From contig JARLGJ010000013.1 in assembly GCA_031296105.1 (NCBI GenBank), forward strand, positions 1 through 64,000: DNA of 64,000 nucleotides, written 5' to 3'. Source of the DNA: Acidobacteriota bacterium. Lineage in GTDB: Bacteria > Acidobacteriota > Terriglobia > Terriglobales > Acidobacteriaceae. Positions 54,827 to 63,635 of the stretch are shown piece after piece. The translations under genes were made by a program, and so were the position numbers. Position 1 is the stretch's first letter. Every line of letters starts with the position of its first letter. The notes under the pieces are model-generated. The model ran no database searches. It saw nothing but the letters and a program-made list of their open reading frames with translations, and was not told where the DNA came from.

Positions 54827-57619
54827 TTAATCGTCGTCATCCCTGGCCCCGGCGGGGATGACCGTGTGGCGAGGCCGTGGCATGTGGCGGCGTCCCATGG
54901 TGGCGTGCCACAGAATGGCGTTGAGCTTGTTGGCATCGGCGCGATCCTCCTTGCTGAAGTCGAGCAGGAGGCTTTGCCGGGCACCCTTGTTGTCTGCGGC
55001 GTTGGCCTCGTAGAGGCTGCCGTCGTTCTCGTGGCGGCGGTCGGCCTGGTAAGGCGGTTGGTCGCCTTGGCCGGAGAACAAGGCGGAGATCGGCGGCGCC
55101 TGGGCGTCATTATGATTCATCGCCGGCAGGCCAAGCAGATCCTCGATGGTGCGCACCATGTTCACCGTGGTGTAAAAGCCGTGCTCGACGAAGGGCTGCG
55201 GCTGACGGGGCGAATATTTGCTAATCACCAGGGCGATGGAGCGATGCGCGTCCACGTGGTCGGGACCGTTCTGCGCGTCGTCCTCCAGCACCACAATGGC
55301 CGTGTCATCCCAATAGGGCGAGTGCGAAACGGCTTCCACCACGCGTCCCAGCGCAAGGTCATTATCTCTAAGTGAGGCCTGCGGCGTAGGCATGCCCGGG
55401 CGCGCGCCGTAGGTGTGATCGTTGGGCAGGCGCATCACCACCAGGTTGGGCAGTTCGTCCTGCTTGCTTCCCTTCTCCCGTGCGGCCACAAATCCAGCGA
55501 ACTCGCGCAGAAATTCGTCGGCGCGGTACTGGTCGGGAAATTCCAGGCGGAAGTCAGCGAAGTGCGGATCGAAGTGGCCGATCAGCTCCGGCTTGGTGGC
55601 AATGTTTTCGGCGATCAACGGCACGGCCCACGGCCAGGGGCTGGGCTTGCCCGGCGTGGCGCTCACCCCTTCTGGCAAGGGCTCGCCCAGCTTGACGCTG
55701 GCCCGAGGGCAGGCTCCGGTAGCGGTTCCGGTGGACGCCGGAGAGTTGGGCGCAACGGCGTCGGTGCACCAGTGCGTGTCAATGAACTCGCCGTAATGAC
55801 GGTAGCGAATGCCGTGGCGTGCGGCGTTGGCCCACAGGTAGCCGGTGGAAGGCTCATCCACGTCGGCAATGTGCTGTAGCAAGGGATACTCGCCATTGAC
55901 CGCACCCTCGAAGTCATAGACGCGCTCGCCGTTGCGATAGTTGATGGGCCAGATCTTCTCGGTGTAGTCGCTGGTGATGGCCGCCGTGGACCAGACGTGT
56001 CCGTTGCCGCTGATCTCTCCCGAGTCGTAGAAGTTGTCGAGCACGCCGAACTGCCGCGCCAGTTTGTGATGGTTGGGCGTCGTCTCCTCGCCAAACATGG
56101 CCAGCGTTGGGTCGCCATCGCCTGCGCCGAGATCGCCCAGGATCTGGTCGTAGGTGCGGTTCTCCTTGATGATGTAGATCACGTGGTGGATGGGGTTGGC
56201 AGAGTGCCCGCTGTTGCGGAAGTCCACGCGCGCCTGCGGCTCGTCCATGCGGTTGTTGTGGCGCACGGCGGCGGTATAAGGCGCCAGGTTGGCCGCCACC
56301 GCGCTCTCTTGCAGGCGCGCCAGTGAGCCGTAGGTCAGCTCGGCAATGTAGGTGTAGCCAGCATTGCGACGTCCGTTGCGCGACTCGGGATCGGGAGCCT
56401 TGGCATTCGGTCCGGTGCCGCGCCCTTTGCCGCTGAGCACCACCAGATTGCCTCCGGAGGCGGCCAGCGCCGTGGGATAGTACTCGGTGGGCACCCAGCC
56501 CGCCGGCGCCAGCGGCGTCCCCTGCGCGTTCAAAGGCATCACGGCCACCGAGTTGGTGCCCGCCTCGGCCACGTACAGCGTACCAATCTGCCCCATGGCA
56601 AGCGCGTTGGGATAGGCGCCGCCCACGCGCTGTCCCGGCAGGCGCACGTTGATGCGCCCGGCCACCTGCCCCTGCTCCGTGTCGTAGGTCACAACCTCGT
56701 CGGCGTTGGCCAGGGTGATATAAAGACGGTGCGCGGCCGCGTTATAAAGCAAGGCCGTGGCGTGAGCCGAAGAGGTGGGCGAGCCCGTCGCATGCGCCAG
56801 TTCAATGCGCTTTACCGCGCCGCTCGCCAGGTCCAGTTCGGCAATGGCCGCCGTGTTCCACAGACTGACCCAGGCTTTGCCGTGGCCATCCGTGGCCACG
56901 GCGTAGGGCATGGTGGCGGGAATCCATTCACCGTGCGGATCGCTGACGTCGAAGCCTTTGAGGATGCCGCCCGTCTGCGCATCCAGCAGCCACACCTGGT
57001 CGCTGAAATTGCCACACACCAGCAGGCGCTCGGGCACCTGCTCCGCGGCGGGCACAACGGCCAGGCCTGCGGGATAGGCAATCATGCTTCCCCGCGCGAT
57101 GGGCGCCTTGGCAGGATACTTTTTTTCCGCGGGAAGCGTCTGCGGCGGAATCTTCAGGAAGCGCGCGGGCGTGAGTTGCCCGTCGGCAAACGAGTACACG
57201 GCCACGCCGCTGCCCGTACTGCCCTTGGCGTGCCCCTCGCTATCGGTAAGCGAGGCAATGGAGACGTAGAGTTCCTTGCCCGAGGGGCTCCATGCCAGGC
57301 CGAAGAAATACGTTTGCCGGAACTTGCGATCCAGGCGCGGATCGGCGTAATCGGTCAGCCGGTTGCTCTGCAAGTCCAGCAGGGAGATCGATTGGCCGAA
57401 ATGCGACTCAAGGGTGCCGAATCCCTGGTTGAGTACCGCCACCCAGCGCCCGTCGGGAGAGACGGCGGCCGACACCGGCAGGCTGTTCGTGCGGCGCGGC
57501 TCACCGGGCGCGGGCGTGTACAGAACCTTGCTGCTGGGTAACGGCACGGGGGCGGGAGACGACTGCCCCGCGCAAATTGCCGAGGCGGAAAGCAGCAAAG
57601 CTGCCAGCGCAAGTTTCAT
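54827..57619 (-). CDS. Exported propeller-phosphoesterase fusion protein
   Basis: 930 residues. Signal peptide, then a YncE-like propeller (residues about 30-430: AAVSPDGRWVAVLNQGFG, LAWSPSGKELYVSI, ALAASGGNLVVLSGKG) and a C-terminal phosphoesterase domain of the alkaline-phosphatase superfamily: HHVIYIIKENRTYDQILGD (the nucleophile region), GHVWST, MRLPNDHT, VLEDDAQNGPDHVDAHR with the metal-binding Asp/His set. A phosphate or phospholipid ester is the likely substrate, outside the cytoplasm. ATG 57619 with GGAGGAA. Stands alone downstream of udk on the same strand. Confidence 0.88.
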   Translation of the reverse strand: MKLALAALLLSASAICAGQSSPAPVPLPSSKVLYTPAPGEPRRTNSLPVSAAVSPDGRWVAVLNQGFGTLESHFGQSISLLDLQSNRLTDYADPRLDRKFRQTYFFGLAWSPSGKELYVSIASLTDSEGHAKGSTGSGVAVYSFADGQLTPARFLKIPPQTLPAEKKYPAKAPIARGSMIAYPAGLAVVPAAEQVPERLLVCGNFSDQVWLLDAQTGGILKGFDVSDPHGEWIPATMPYAVATDGHGKAWVSLWNTAAIAELDLASGAVKRIELAHATGSPTSSAHATALLYNAAAHRLYITLANADEVVTYDTEQGQVAGRINVRLPGQRVGGAYPNALAMGQIGTLYVAEAGTNSVAVMPLNAQGTPLAPAGWVPTEYYPTALAASGGNLVVLSGKGRGTGPNAKAPDPESRNGRRNAGYTYIAELTYGSLARLQESAVAANLAPYTAAVRHNNRMDEPQARVDFRNSGHSANPIHHVIYIIKENRTYDQILGDLGAGDGDPTLAMFGEETTPNHHKLARQFGVLDNFYDSGEISGNGHVWSTAAITSDYTEKIWPINYRNGERVYDFEGAVNGEYPLLQHIADVDEPSTGYLWANAARHGIRYRHYGEFIDTHWCTDAVAPNSPASTGTATGACPRASVKLGEPLPEGVSATPGKPSPWPWAVPLIAENIATKPELIGHFDPHFADFRLEFPDQYRADEFLREFAGFVAAREKGSKQDELPNLVVMRLPNDHTYGARPGMPTPQASLRDNDLALGRVVEAVSHSPYWDDTAIVVLEDDAQNGPDHVDAHRSIALVISKYSPRQPQPFVEHGFYTTVNMVRTIEDLLGLPAMNHNDAQAPPISALFSGQGDQPPYQADRRHENDGSLYEANAADNKGARQSLLLDFSKEDRADANKLNAILWHATMGRRHMPRPRHTVIPAGARDDDD

Positions 57620-57710
57620 CGAATTCCTCCAGCGCCGGCAATGGGCTGCGGCGGCGAAGAACAGCTTACAACTTGTAGTTTGCGCGCCGGTGAATTTTCC
57701 TTTTCCGGCC

Positions 57711-58325
57711 CTACGCCTGCCGCGATGCGCCGCGGCGGATGTGCTCCATCACGGACTCTACCTCGTGCGTAATATCGTCGTCGCCGGTCACCACAATGTC
57801 GGCGTGGTTGCGCGTGGGATACACGTACTGCCGCGCCATGGGCACCACCGTGGTGTTGTACTGCTCCAGCACGCTTTCCCGGGTGCGGCCGCGCTCGCGT
57901 ATGTCGCGCTCAATGCGGCGCTCCAGGCAAAGCTCCTCGCCGAGATCGACAAAAACCTTGGTCCCTTGCAGCTTGCGCAGAACTTCCCAATGCAACGCAA
58001 AAAGTCCTTCCACAATGACGAAGGTGTGCGGCTCCAGCGGGCGTGTCTCGCCCGTGCGGGTGTGGGTCGTAAAGTCATACACCGGGCGATGGATGGTTTC
58101 GCCGCGCGACAAATGGTGCGCGTGTTCCAGCAGCAGGGCGCTGTCCAGGGCCTCGGGGGAATCGAAGTTGTAATGCGCGCGCTGCACCAGGCTGAGGTGA
58201 TCCAGTTCGCGGTAGTACGAGTCGAGGTGGAAGAGCGCGGCATCGAGCTTGCCCGCCAGGTGCTCGGCGAGAAAGCTTTTGCCCGCGCACGAGGGTCCGG
58301 CAACTCCGATGAAATATGGCTTCAT
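57711..58325 (-). CDS. udk: Uridine kinase
   Basis: 204 residues, usual length. Walker A GPSCAGKS, the DSYYRE substrate loop, YDFTTHTRTGET, VIVEGLFALHW and RDIRERGRT lid. Phosphorylates uridine and cytidine with ATP or GTP. It lies downstream of punA but behind a terminator-like hairpin, so it may be expressed at a lower level or from its own promoter. Confidence 0.92.
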   Translation of the reverse strand: MKPYFIGVAGPSCAGKSFLAEHLAGKLDAALFHLDSYYRELDHLSLVQRAHYNFDSPEALDSALLLEHAHHLSRGETIHRPVYDFTTHTRTGETRPLEPHTFVIVEGLFALHWEVLRKLQGTKVFVDLGEELCLERRIERDIRERGRTRESVLEQYNTTVVPMARQYVYPTRNHADIVVTGDDDITHEVESVMEHIRRGASRQA

Positions 58326-58354
58326 AGTCGATCCTGAATATTAATTAGTGCTGC

Positions 58355-58380
58355 AAAAAAGCGGCCCCCACGGGGCGCTG
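58355..58380 (-). terminator. Terminator after punA
   Basis: On the minus strand AGCGCCCC-GTG-GGGGCCGCT (58379-58361) leads into TTTTTT (58360-58355), directly after the punA stop at 58382. Confidence 0.75.
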
Positions 58381-58381
58381 T

Positions 58382-59263
58382 CTAATCCTGCTCGGCTGCG
58401 ATTCGCGGCAATACTGCCGTCAGCAACGCCAAAAACGTGCTGCGCACGCGCTCCGTGGTGGCCAGCACCTCTTCATGGCACAACTCGCCTTCGCCCAGTC
58501 CGGCGGCCATGTTGGTAACGCACGACAAGGCCAGCACGCGCAGTCCCATGTGCCGCGCCACAATCACCTCGGGCACGGTGGACATACCCACCAGGTCGGC
58601 GCCGATGGTGCGCAGGAAGCGAATCTCCGCCGGCGTCTCGTAGCTCGGTCCGGCCAGCGCGGCGTACACGCCTTCCTTTAAATCGTATCCCATCGCGGCG
58701 GCGGCCTGCTGTGCAATACGGCGGAAGCGCGCGTCGTAAGCCTCGCTCATGCCGGGAAAGCGCGGCCCCAGGCGCTCGTCATTGGCCCCGGACAGGGGAT
58801 TGGCGCACTGCAAATTGATGTGGTCGCTCAGCAGCACCAGCGCGCCCTGCCCGTAGGCGGGATTGATGCCGCCGGCGGCGTTGGTCAGCACCAGACGGCG
58901 CACGCCCAAACGGGCCAGCACCCGCACCGGAAAGGCCGACTCGCGGGCCGTGTAGCCTTCGTACTGATGCACCCGTCCCTGCATGGCGGCCACGGTTAGC
59001 CCACCCAGCTTGCCAATCACCAGGCGTCCCGCGTGGCCCACGGCCGTGGAGCGCGGGAAGTGCGGAATCTCTCCGTAAGGAATCACCACCGCGTCGTGCA
59101 GCGAATCGGCGAACGCGCCCAGCCCGGAGCCGAGGATCACCGCAACTTCCGGATGGCTGAGACCCTCTTTGTTCGATAGCGCCATGCGTATGTTCATCGC
59201 GGCTGATTCCGCGAGGGTGTACTCGTCGTGCATAAGGTGCCGTGCGTCTTCCGGCAGGCTCAT
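58382..59263 (-). CDS. punA: Purine nucleoside phosphorylase
   Basis: 293 residues of the trimeric PNP type. VILGSGLGAFAD (phosphate), MQGRVHQYEGY, LTNAAGGINP, GPSYETPAEI, GADLVGMSTVPE and CVTNMA are all in place. Splits inosine, guanosine and their deoxy forms to base and (deoxy)ribose-1-phosphate. ATG 59263 overlaps the nupC TGA (ATGA), so it is coupled to the transporter. The freed base can go to Hpt. Confidence 0.95.
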   Translation of the reverse strand: MSLPEDARHLMHDEYTLAESAAMNIRMALSNKEGLSHPEVAVILGSGLGAFADSLHDAVVIPYGEIPHFPRSTAVGHAGRLVIGKLGGLTVAAMQGRVHQYEGYTARESAFPVRVLARLGVRRLVLTNAAGGINPAYGQGALVLLSDHINLQCANPLSGANDERLGPRFPGMSEAYDARFRRIAQQAAAAMGYDLKEGVYAALAGPSYETPAEIRFLRTIGADLVGMSTVPEVIVARHMGLRVLALSCVTNMAAGLGEGELCHEEVLATTERVRSTFLALLTAVLPRIAAEQD

Positions 59264-60498
59264 AGCAACACTCCCACAATGCAGGCGGACATCAGGTTGG
59301 CGGCCGTTCCGGCCAGCATGGCCTTAAAGCCGATGCGCGCCATGTCGGCCCGGCGCGAAGGAGCCAGCGCTCCCAGGCCGCCAATCTGGATGCCGATGGA
59401 GCTGAAGTTGGCAAAGCCGCAAAGCGCGAAGGTGGCAATGGTAAACGAGCGCGGGTCGAGCATGGCCTTCTGCGGTCCCAACATGCCAAAGGCCACCAGC
59501 TCGTTCAGCACCATGCGCGTTCCCAACAGGTTGCCGATAGCCCGGCAGTCGTGCCACGGCACGCCGATGATCCACGCGATGGGCGCGAAGAGCACGCCCA
59601 GTATCTGCTCCAGGCCGGTAGGGAAATACATAAATCCGTGGCGCGCCAGCACATTGTGCGCGCCGCCCAGCATGGCGTTGATCAGGAAAATAATGGAGAT
59701 AAAGCTGATGAGCATGGCGGCCACGTTCAGGGCCAGCCCCAGACCGTCGGAGGTGCCCTTGGAGGCTGCTTCCAACACGTTCGAGGCGCGGTCGCCCTTG
59801 GGCAGTTCGGCGCCCGCGGCGGTCTCCGGCGTGCCCGTCTCGGGCACCAGCATTTTGGCCACGGTAATGGTTCCCGGTGCGGTCATGATAACCGCCGCCA
59901 GCAGGTGTGCCGGAGAGACTCCGGTGGCAATATAGGCGCTCATGATGGAGCCGGAGACGTGCGCCATGCCGGCCGTCATCACCACCATCAGCTCGCTCTC
60001 GGTGAGCCGCGGCAGAAACGGGCGAATGGTCAAAGGAGCTTCCGTCTGGCCCATCACAATCGAAGCCGCCACGTTCAATGACTCGGCGCCGCTGGCGCCC
60101 ATCGTGCGCTCCATCACCCAGGCCGCGCCGCGGATGACCACCTGCATGACGCCGAAGTAATAGAGGATGGTGAACAGGGCGGAGATGAAGATGATGGCGG
60201 GCAGCACCTGCAGGCCGAAGATGAAGCCAACCTTGCTGAGCGCCGCCGGCCTGCCCAGCTCGCCGAAGACGAAGGCCGATCCGGCAAAGGAGCAGTCCAG
60301 CAGCCACTTGGCTCCGGCGCCCGCGCGCTCAATGGCGTACTGCCCCCAGCGGGAGCGGGTCACGATCACCGCAAACAGAATCTGCAGCGTGACGCCGATG
60401 CCAACCGTCTTCCAACGTATGGATTTACGGTTGGTCGAAAACAGCCAACAGGCGCCAAGGATCAGCACCAGGCCCAGAATTCCGGTAAAACGTCCCAT
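59260..60498 (-). CDS. nupC: Concentrative nucleoside transporter (NupC/CNT family)
   Basis: 412 residues, about ten membrane spans. Key CNT signatures: GQTEAPLTIRPFL in the binding site and NFSSIGIQIGGLGAL in the repeat region, plus MTAPGTITVAKML. Imports nucleosides with H+ or Na+. ATG 60498 chosen; the upstream frame to 60597 does not look membrane-like and overlaps deoA. Gene order deoA-nupC-punA with a 10-base gap and an overlap shows one operon. Confidence 0.95.
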   Translation of the reverse strand: MGRFTGILGLVLILGACWLFSTNRKSIRWKTVGIGVTLQILFAVIVTRSRWGQYAIERAGAGAKWLLDCSFAGSAFVFGELGRPAALSKVGFIFGLQVLPAIIFISALFTILYYFGVMQVVIRGAAWVMERTMGASGAESLNVAASIVMGQTEAPLTIRPFLPRLTESELMVVMTAGMAHVSGSIMSAYIATGVSPAHLLAAVIMTAPGTITVAKMLVPETGTPETAAGAELPKGDRASNVLEAASKGTSDGLGLALNVAAMLISFISIIFLINAMLGGAHNVLARHGFMYFPTGLEQILGVLFAPIAWIIGVPWHDCRAIGNLLGTRMVLNELVAFGMLGPQKAMLDPRSFTIATFALCGFANFSSIGIQIGGLGALAPSRRADMARIGFKAMLAGTAANLMSACIVGVLL

Positions 60499-60508
60499 TC
60501 CAGCCTCG

Positions 60509-61843
60509 CTATTGGGCAGAGTGTTGCTGCGTTCCGTCAATGCGCTGGCGCACCAGGGGCAGCGCTGGCTCGGGAGTATCCCTGATGGTCCAGGCATTGC
60601 CCAGGACCGCCAAAGCCTCCTCCAGCTTCGCAGGATCGCTGTAATGCAGTGTACACAGAGGCTCGCCCGCCGTGACGGCTTCGCCTCTCTTTTTGTGGAT
60701 GATCAGGCCGACGGCCGGGTCGATGGCTTCGTCCCAGCGGCGGCGCCCGCCGCCCAGCATGACGCCCGCCATGCCCACGGCTTCGCAGGCAATCGCCGTC
60801 ACGTAGCCCGAGGATGCGGCCTTCAGCACCGTCTGGAACCTGGCCTGCGGCAGCCGTGAAAGGTCATCCACCGCGGACACGTCGCCGCGCTGCTCGCGCA
60901 CCAGTTGACGGAAGCGCTCCAGGGCCTGTCCGTTGCGCAGCAAATCCAGGGTCAGGGCGCGGCCCTCTTCCACCGTGGCCGTGCGACCGCCCACCACAAA
61001 CATGCTGGCGCAAAGTTCGACGGTCAGTTCCACCAGGTCGTCCAGCCCCGCAAAGTCGCCGCGCATCACGCGGATGCACTCGGCGGCCTCCAGGGCGTTG
61101 CCCACGGCGCGGCCCAGCGGCTGATCCATGTCCGTGATGAGCGCCACCACTTTTTTGCCCATGCGCGTGCCGGTTTCCACCAGCAGGCGGGCCAGCGATT
61201 CGCTGTCCTCGGGGCGCTTCATAAAGGCTCCCGAGCCGGTCTTTACGTCCAGCACCAGGCCGTCAATGCCCTCGGCCAGTTTCTTGCTCATGATGGAGGC
61301 GCAGATCAGCGACTGGCTCTCCACCGTGCCGGTCACGTCGCGCAGCGCGTACAGCTTTTTATCGGCCGGAGCCAGCTCGGCGGTCTGCCCAATCATGGCG
61401 CAGCCGATCTTGCCCAGGATGCGGCGGAACTCCTCCAGAGACAGGTTGACGTTGAAGCCGGGGATGGACTCCAGCTTGTCCAGCGTGCCGCCGGTGTGGC
61501 CTAGGCCGCGACCGCTGACCATGGGGACGTTGACGCCTCCGGCGGCCACCACCGGCGCCAGGATCAGCGACGTCTTGTCGCCCACGCCGCCAGTGGAATG
61601 CTTATCCACCTTGGCTCCTGGAATCTCCGGAAAGCCCAGCACGGTTCCAGAGTGCAGCATGGCCGAGGTCAGCGCCGCCGTCTCCTGGCGGTTCAGTCCG
61701 CGCAGCAAAGAGGCCATCAGGAACGAAGAGAGCTGGTAATCCGGGAGTTCACCGCTGGTGCAGCCGGAGACGATCCACTCAATCTCCTGCGGCGACAGCT
61801 CGTGGCCGTCGCGCTTTTTGCGAATCAGTTCGACGAAAAGCAT
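60509..61843 (-). CDS. deoA: Thymidine/pyrimidine-nucleoside phosphorylase
   Basis: 444 residues. IRKKRDGHELSPQEIEW start, KVDKHSTGGVGDKTSL phosphate loop, SGRGLGHTGGTLDKLESIPG signature, and the C-terminal GGGRRRWDEAIDPAVGLIIHKKRG barrel-like domain. Splits thymidine and other pyrimidine nucleosides to base and sugar-1-phosphate. ATG 61843 preferred; GTG 61867 adds eight basic residues. Part of the salvage operon with nupC and punA downstream and deoC about 170 bases upstream. Confidence 0.95.
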   Translation of the reverse strand: MLFVELIRKKRDGHELSPQEIEWIVSGCTSGELPDYQLSSFLMASLLRGLNRQETAALTSAMLHSGTVLGFPEIPGAKVDKHSTGGVGDKTSLILAPVVAAGGVNVPMVSGRGLGHTGGTLDKLESIPGFNVNLSLEEFRRILGKIGCAMIGQTAELAPADKKLYALRDVTGTVESQSLICASIMSKKLAEGIDGLVLDVKTGSGAFMKRPEDSESLARLLVETGTRMGKKVVALITDMDQPLGRAVGNALEAAECIRVMRGDFAGLDDLVELTVELCASMFVVGGRTATVEEGRALTLDLLRNGQALERFRQLVREQRGDVSAVDDLSRLPQARFQTVLKAASSGYVTAIACEAVGMAGVMLGGGRRRWDEAIDPAVGLIIHKKRGEAVTAGEPLCTLHYSDPAKLEEALAVLGNAWTIRDTPEPALPLVRQRIDGTQQHSAQ

Positions 61844-62015
61844 CGGTTGCCGTTTCCGTGCAGGCACAAGAAAACCCGCATCGTATAGAGAATCAATCGG
61901 TTATCAAAACACATGGAGAGTAGCGCAACCTCGCGGCGGCGGGAAGCACAATTCCGGACGTGGCCCAAGGCAAGCAACGCGCGGCCCCGCCCCAACGGTG
62001 AGGCCGTGCGCAAAC

Positions 62016-62729
62016 TTACTTGGCGCCCAGTTCGCGGACGATGGCCACGCTCGAGCTGGCTCCCGCGCGATTGGCGCCGGCTTCCACCATGGCCAGCAGG
62101 TCGGCGGCCTTGCGGATGCCTCCGGCGGCCTTGACGCCAATGCTGGGGCCGACCACGCCGCGCATCAAAGCAACGTCGGCGGCGGTGGCTCCGGCCGAGG
62201 CAAAGCCCGTCGAGGTCTTCACAAAATCCACCCCGGCGGCAACCGCCAGTTGGCACACCAGCAGCTTTTCCTCGGTGGTCAGCAGCGCGGTCTCAATAAT
62301 GACCTTCAGCAGCGCGCCTTTTCCGTGCGCAAGCTGGGCCAGCGAGCGCATCTCGGTCTGCACCAGGTCGCGGGCTCCGCTTTTGAGGGCGCCAATGTTG
62401 ATGACCATGTCCAGTTCGGTGGCGCCCAGTCGAAGCGCGTCCGTGGCTTCGGCCAGCTTGGCCGTGCCGGTGGTGGCGCCCAGGGGAAAGCCGATGACCG
62501 TGCCCACTACAACCGGCGTGCCGCGCAGCTCGGACTTGCACTGGGCAATGTTCGAGGCGTTCACCATGACGGAGAAAAATCCGTATTCGGCGGCTTCGCG
62601 GCAAAGGGTGGAAACTTGCTGGCTGGTGGCCTCCGGCTTCAGGAGGGTGTGATCGATGAGCCCGGCCGCTAGGCGCCAGTCCTGCCGGATGGACTCGGCG
62701 GCGGGGAGAAGCGTAATAGTCTGTGACAT
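62016..62729 (-). CDS. deoC: Deoxyribose-phosphate aldolase
   Basis: 237 residues. LIDHTLLKPEA start, KVIIETALL, Schiff-base lysine in FVKTSTGF and the second lysine in VKAAGGIRKA. Cleaves 2-deoxyribose-5-phosphate to glyceraldehyde-3-phosphate and acetaldehyde, using sugar released by DeoA and PunA. ATG 62729; the frame to 62780 adds nothing family-like. Confidence 0.95.
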   Translation of the reverse strand: MSQTITLLPAAESIRQDWRLAAGLIDHTLLKPEATSQQVSTLCREAAEYGFFSVMVNASNIAQCKSELRGTPVVVGTVIGFPLGATTGTAKLAEATDALRLGATELDMVINIGALKSGARDLVQTEMRSLAQLAHGKGALLKVIIETALLTTEEKLLVCQLAVAAGVDFVKTSTGFASAGATAADVALMRGVVGPSIGVKAAGGIRKAADLLAMVEAGANRAGASSSVAIVRELGAK

Positions 62730-62812
62730 CCTGTAACCTGCGTGTCCGGCGCGGACTACCCGCGCCGCAAAGATACCCATCCAGTGTACGGCCCGGAGGC
62801 CCGGCTCGTCGC

Positions 62813-62928
62813 TAGAGCGATTCCAGAAAAACTATATCCATCCAAATCTTGTTCAGCCGTTGCCCGCTGCTGGTCGCAACGGCCCTTGTCTTTCCGCTTC
62901 GGGATCAAGCATTTCTGGCGCCGCTCTA
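62813..62928 (-). repeat. Palindromic repeat, copy C (116 bp)
   Basis: Read on the minus strand it starts TAGAGCGGCGCCAGAAA and ends TTTCTGGAATCGCTCTA; the ends pair with three mismatches in 17. The core (62880-62859) reads GTTGCGACCAGC...GGGCAAC. In copy A's orientation its first three bases are the TAG stop of hpt. It occupies the gap between hpt and deoC. Confidence 0.85.
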
Positions 62929-63441
62929 GGGGACGATGCAAATATCCGGCAGGTTGCGGTAGCGCTCGGCGTAATCCATGCCGTAGCCCACTACGAACTC
63001 GTCGGGAATTTCAAAGCCGGCGTAATCGGCCTGAATCGGCTGCTGGCGGCGGCACTTCTTGTCCAAAAGCGCGGCAATGCGGAAGCTCCGCGGATGGTGC
63101 GCCAAGATCATTTTTTTCAGATAGCTGAGGGTTAACCCGGTGTCCAGGATGTCTTCCACCAGGATGACGTTCTTACCTTCCATCGACTGGTCCACATCCT
63201 TCAGTAGCTTCACTTCGCCACTGTTTTGCTTCTGATTCCCATAACTGGACACGGCGATGAAATCAAAGGTGGAATCCAGCGTGATTTGGCGGGAAAGGTC
63301 GCCGAGAAAGATGGCAGCGCCCTTAAGGACGCCAATGAGAACCACCGGCTGGCCCGCGAAATCCTCCGAAATCTGCTTCCCCAGTTCAGCAACCCGGGCG
63401 GCAATCTGTTCGCGGGAGAAAAGCACTTTCAACTCTGGCAC
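62926..63441 (-). CDS. hpt: Hypoxanthine phosphoribosyltransferase
   Basis: 171 residues from GTG 63441, preceded by TAGGAG at 8-base spacing. PRPP motif VILVEDILDTG, VLKGAAIFLGDL, SYGNQ and the C-terminal FVVGYGMDYAERYRNLP. Joins hypoxanthine or guanine to PRPP. The open frame continues upstream to a TTG at 63522 with a hydrophobic stretch, but the GTG with a ribosome site is far more likely. The stop codon TAG is the end of a palindromic repeat. Confidence 0.93.
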   Translation of the reverse strand: MPELKVLFSREQIAARVAELGKQISEDFAGQPVVLIGVLKGAAIFLGDLSRQITLDSTFDFIAVSSYGNQKQNSGEVKLLKDVDQSMEGKNVILVEDILDTGLTLSYLKKMILAHHPRSFRIAALLDKKCRRQQPIQADYAGFEIPDEFVVGYGMDYAERYRNLPDICIVP

Positions 63442-63635
63442 GGAACGGCTCCTAAAAACCTGCCCAACGGCAGGGAATAAGAAAAGAGATAGTAGAAGGA
63501 TTATACGAAAGCTGCAAGCCAACTGGCACCTTGCGGGGCCTTACCGCATCGGCCGCGCGGGACTCCGAGGCGTGTTTCGCGATATGATTTGGTGTTCTCA
63601 CCGTTGAGAATCAGGAAAAAGCATTGGAGGATGGA

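Noticed and set aside
63442-63522. N-terminal hydrophobic extension of Hpt as a signal peptide
   Set aside because: It needs a TTG start without a ribosome site, whereas GTG 63441 has AGGAG at ideal spacing and gives the normal cytoplasmic enzyme.
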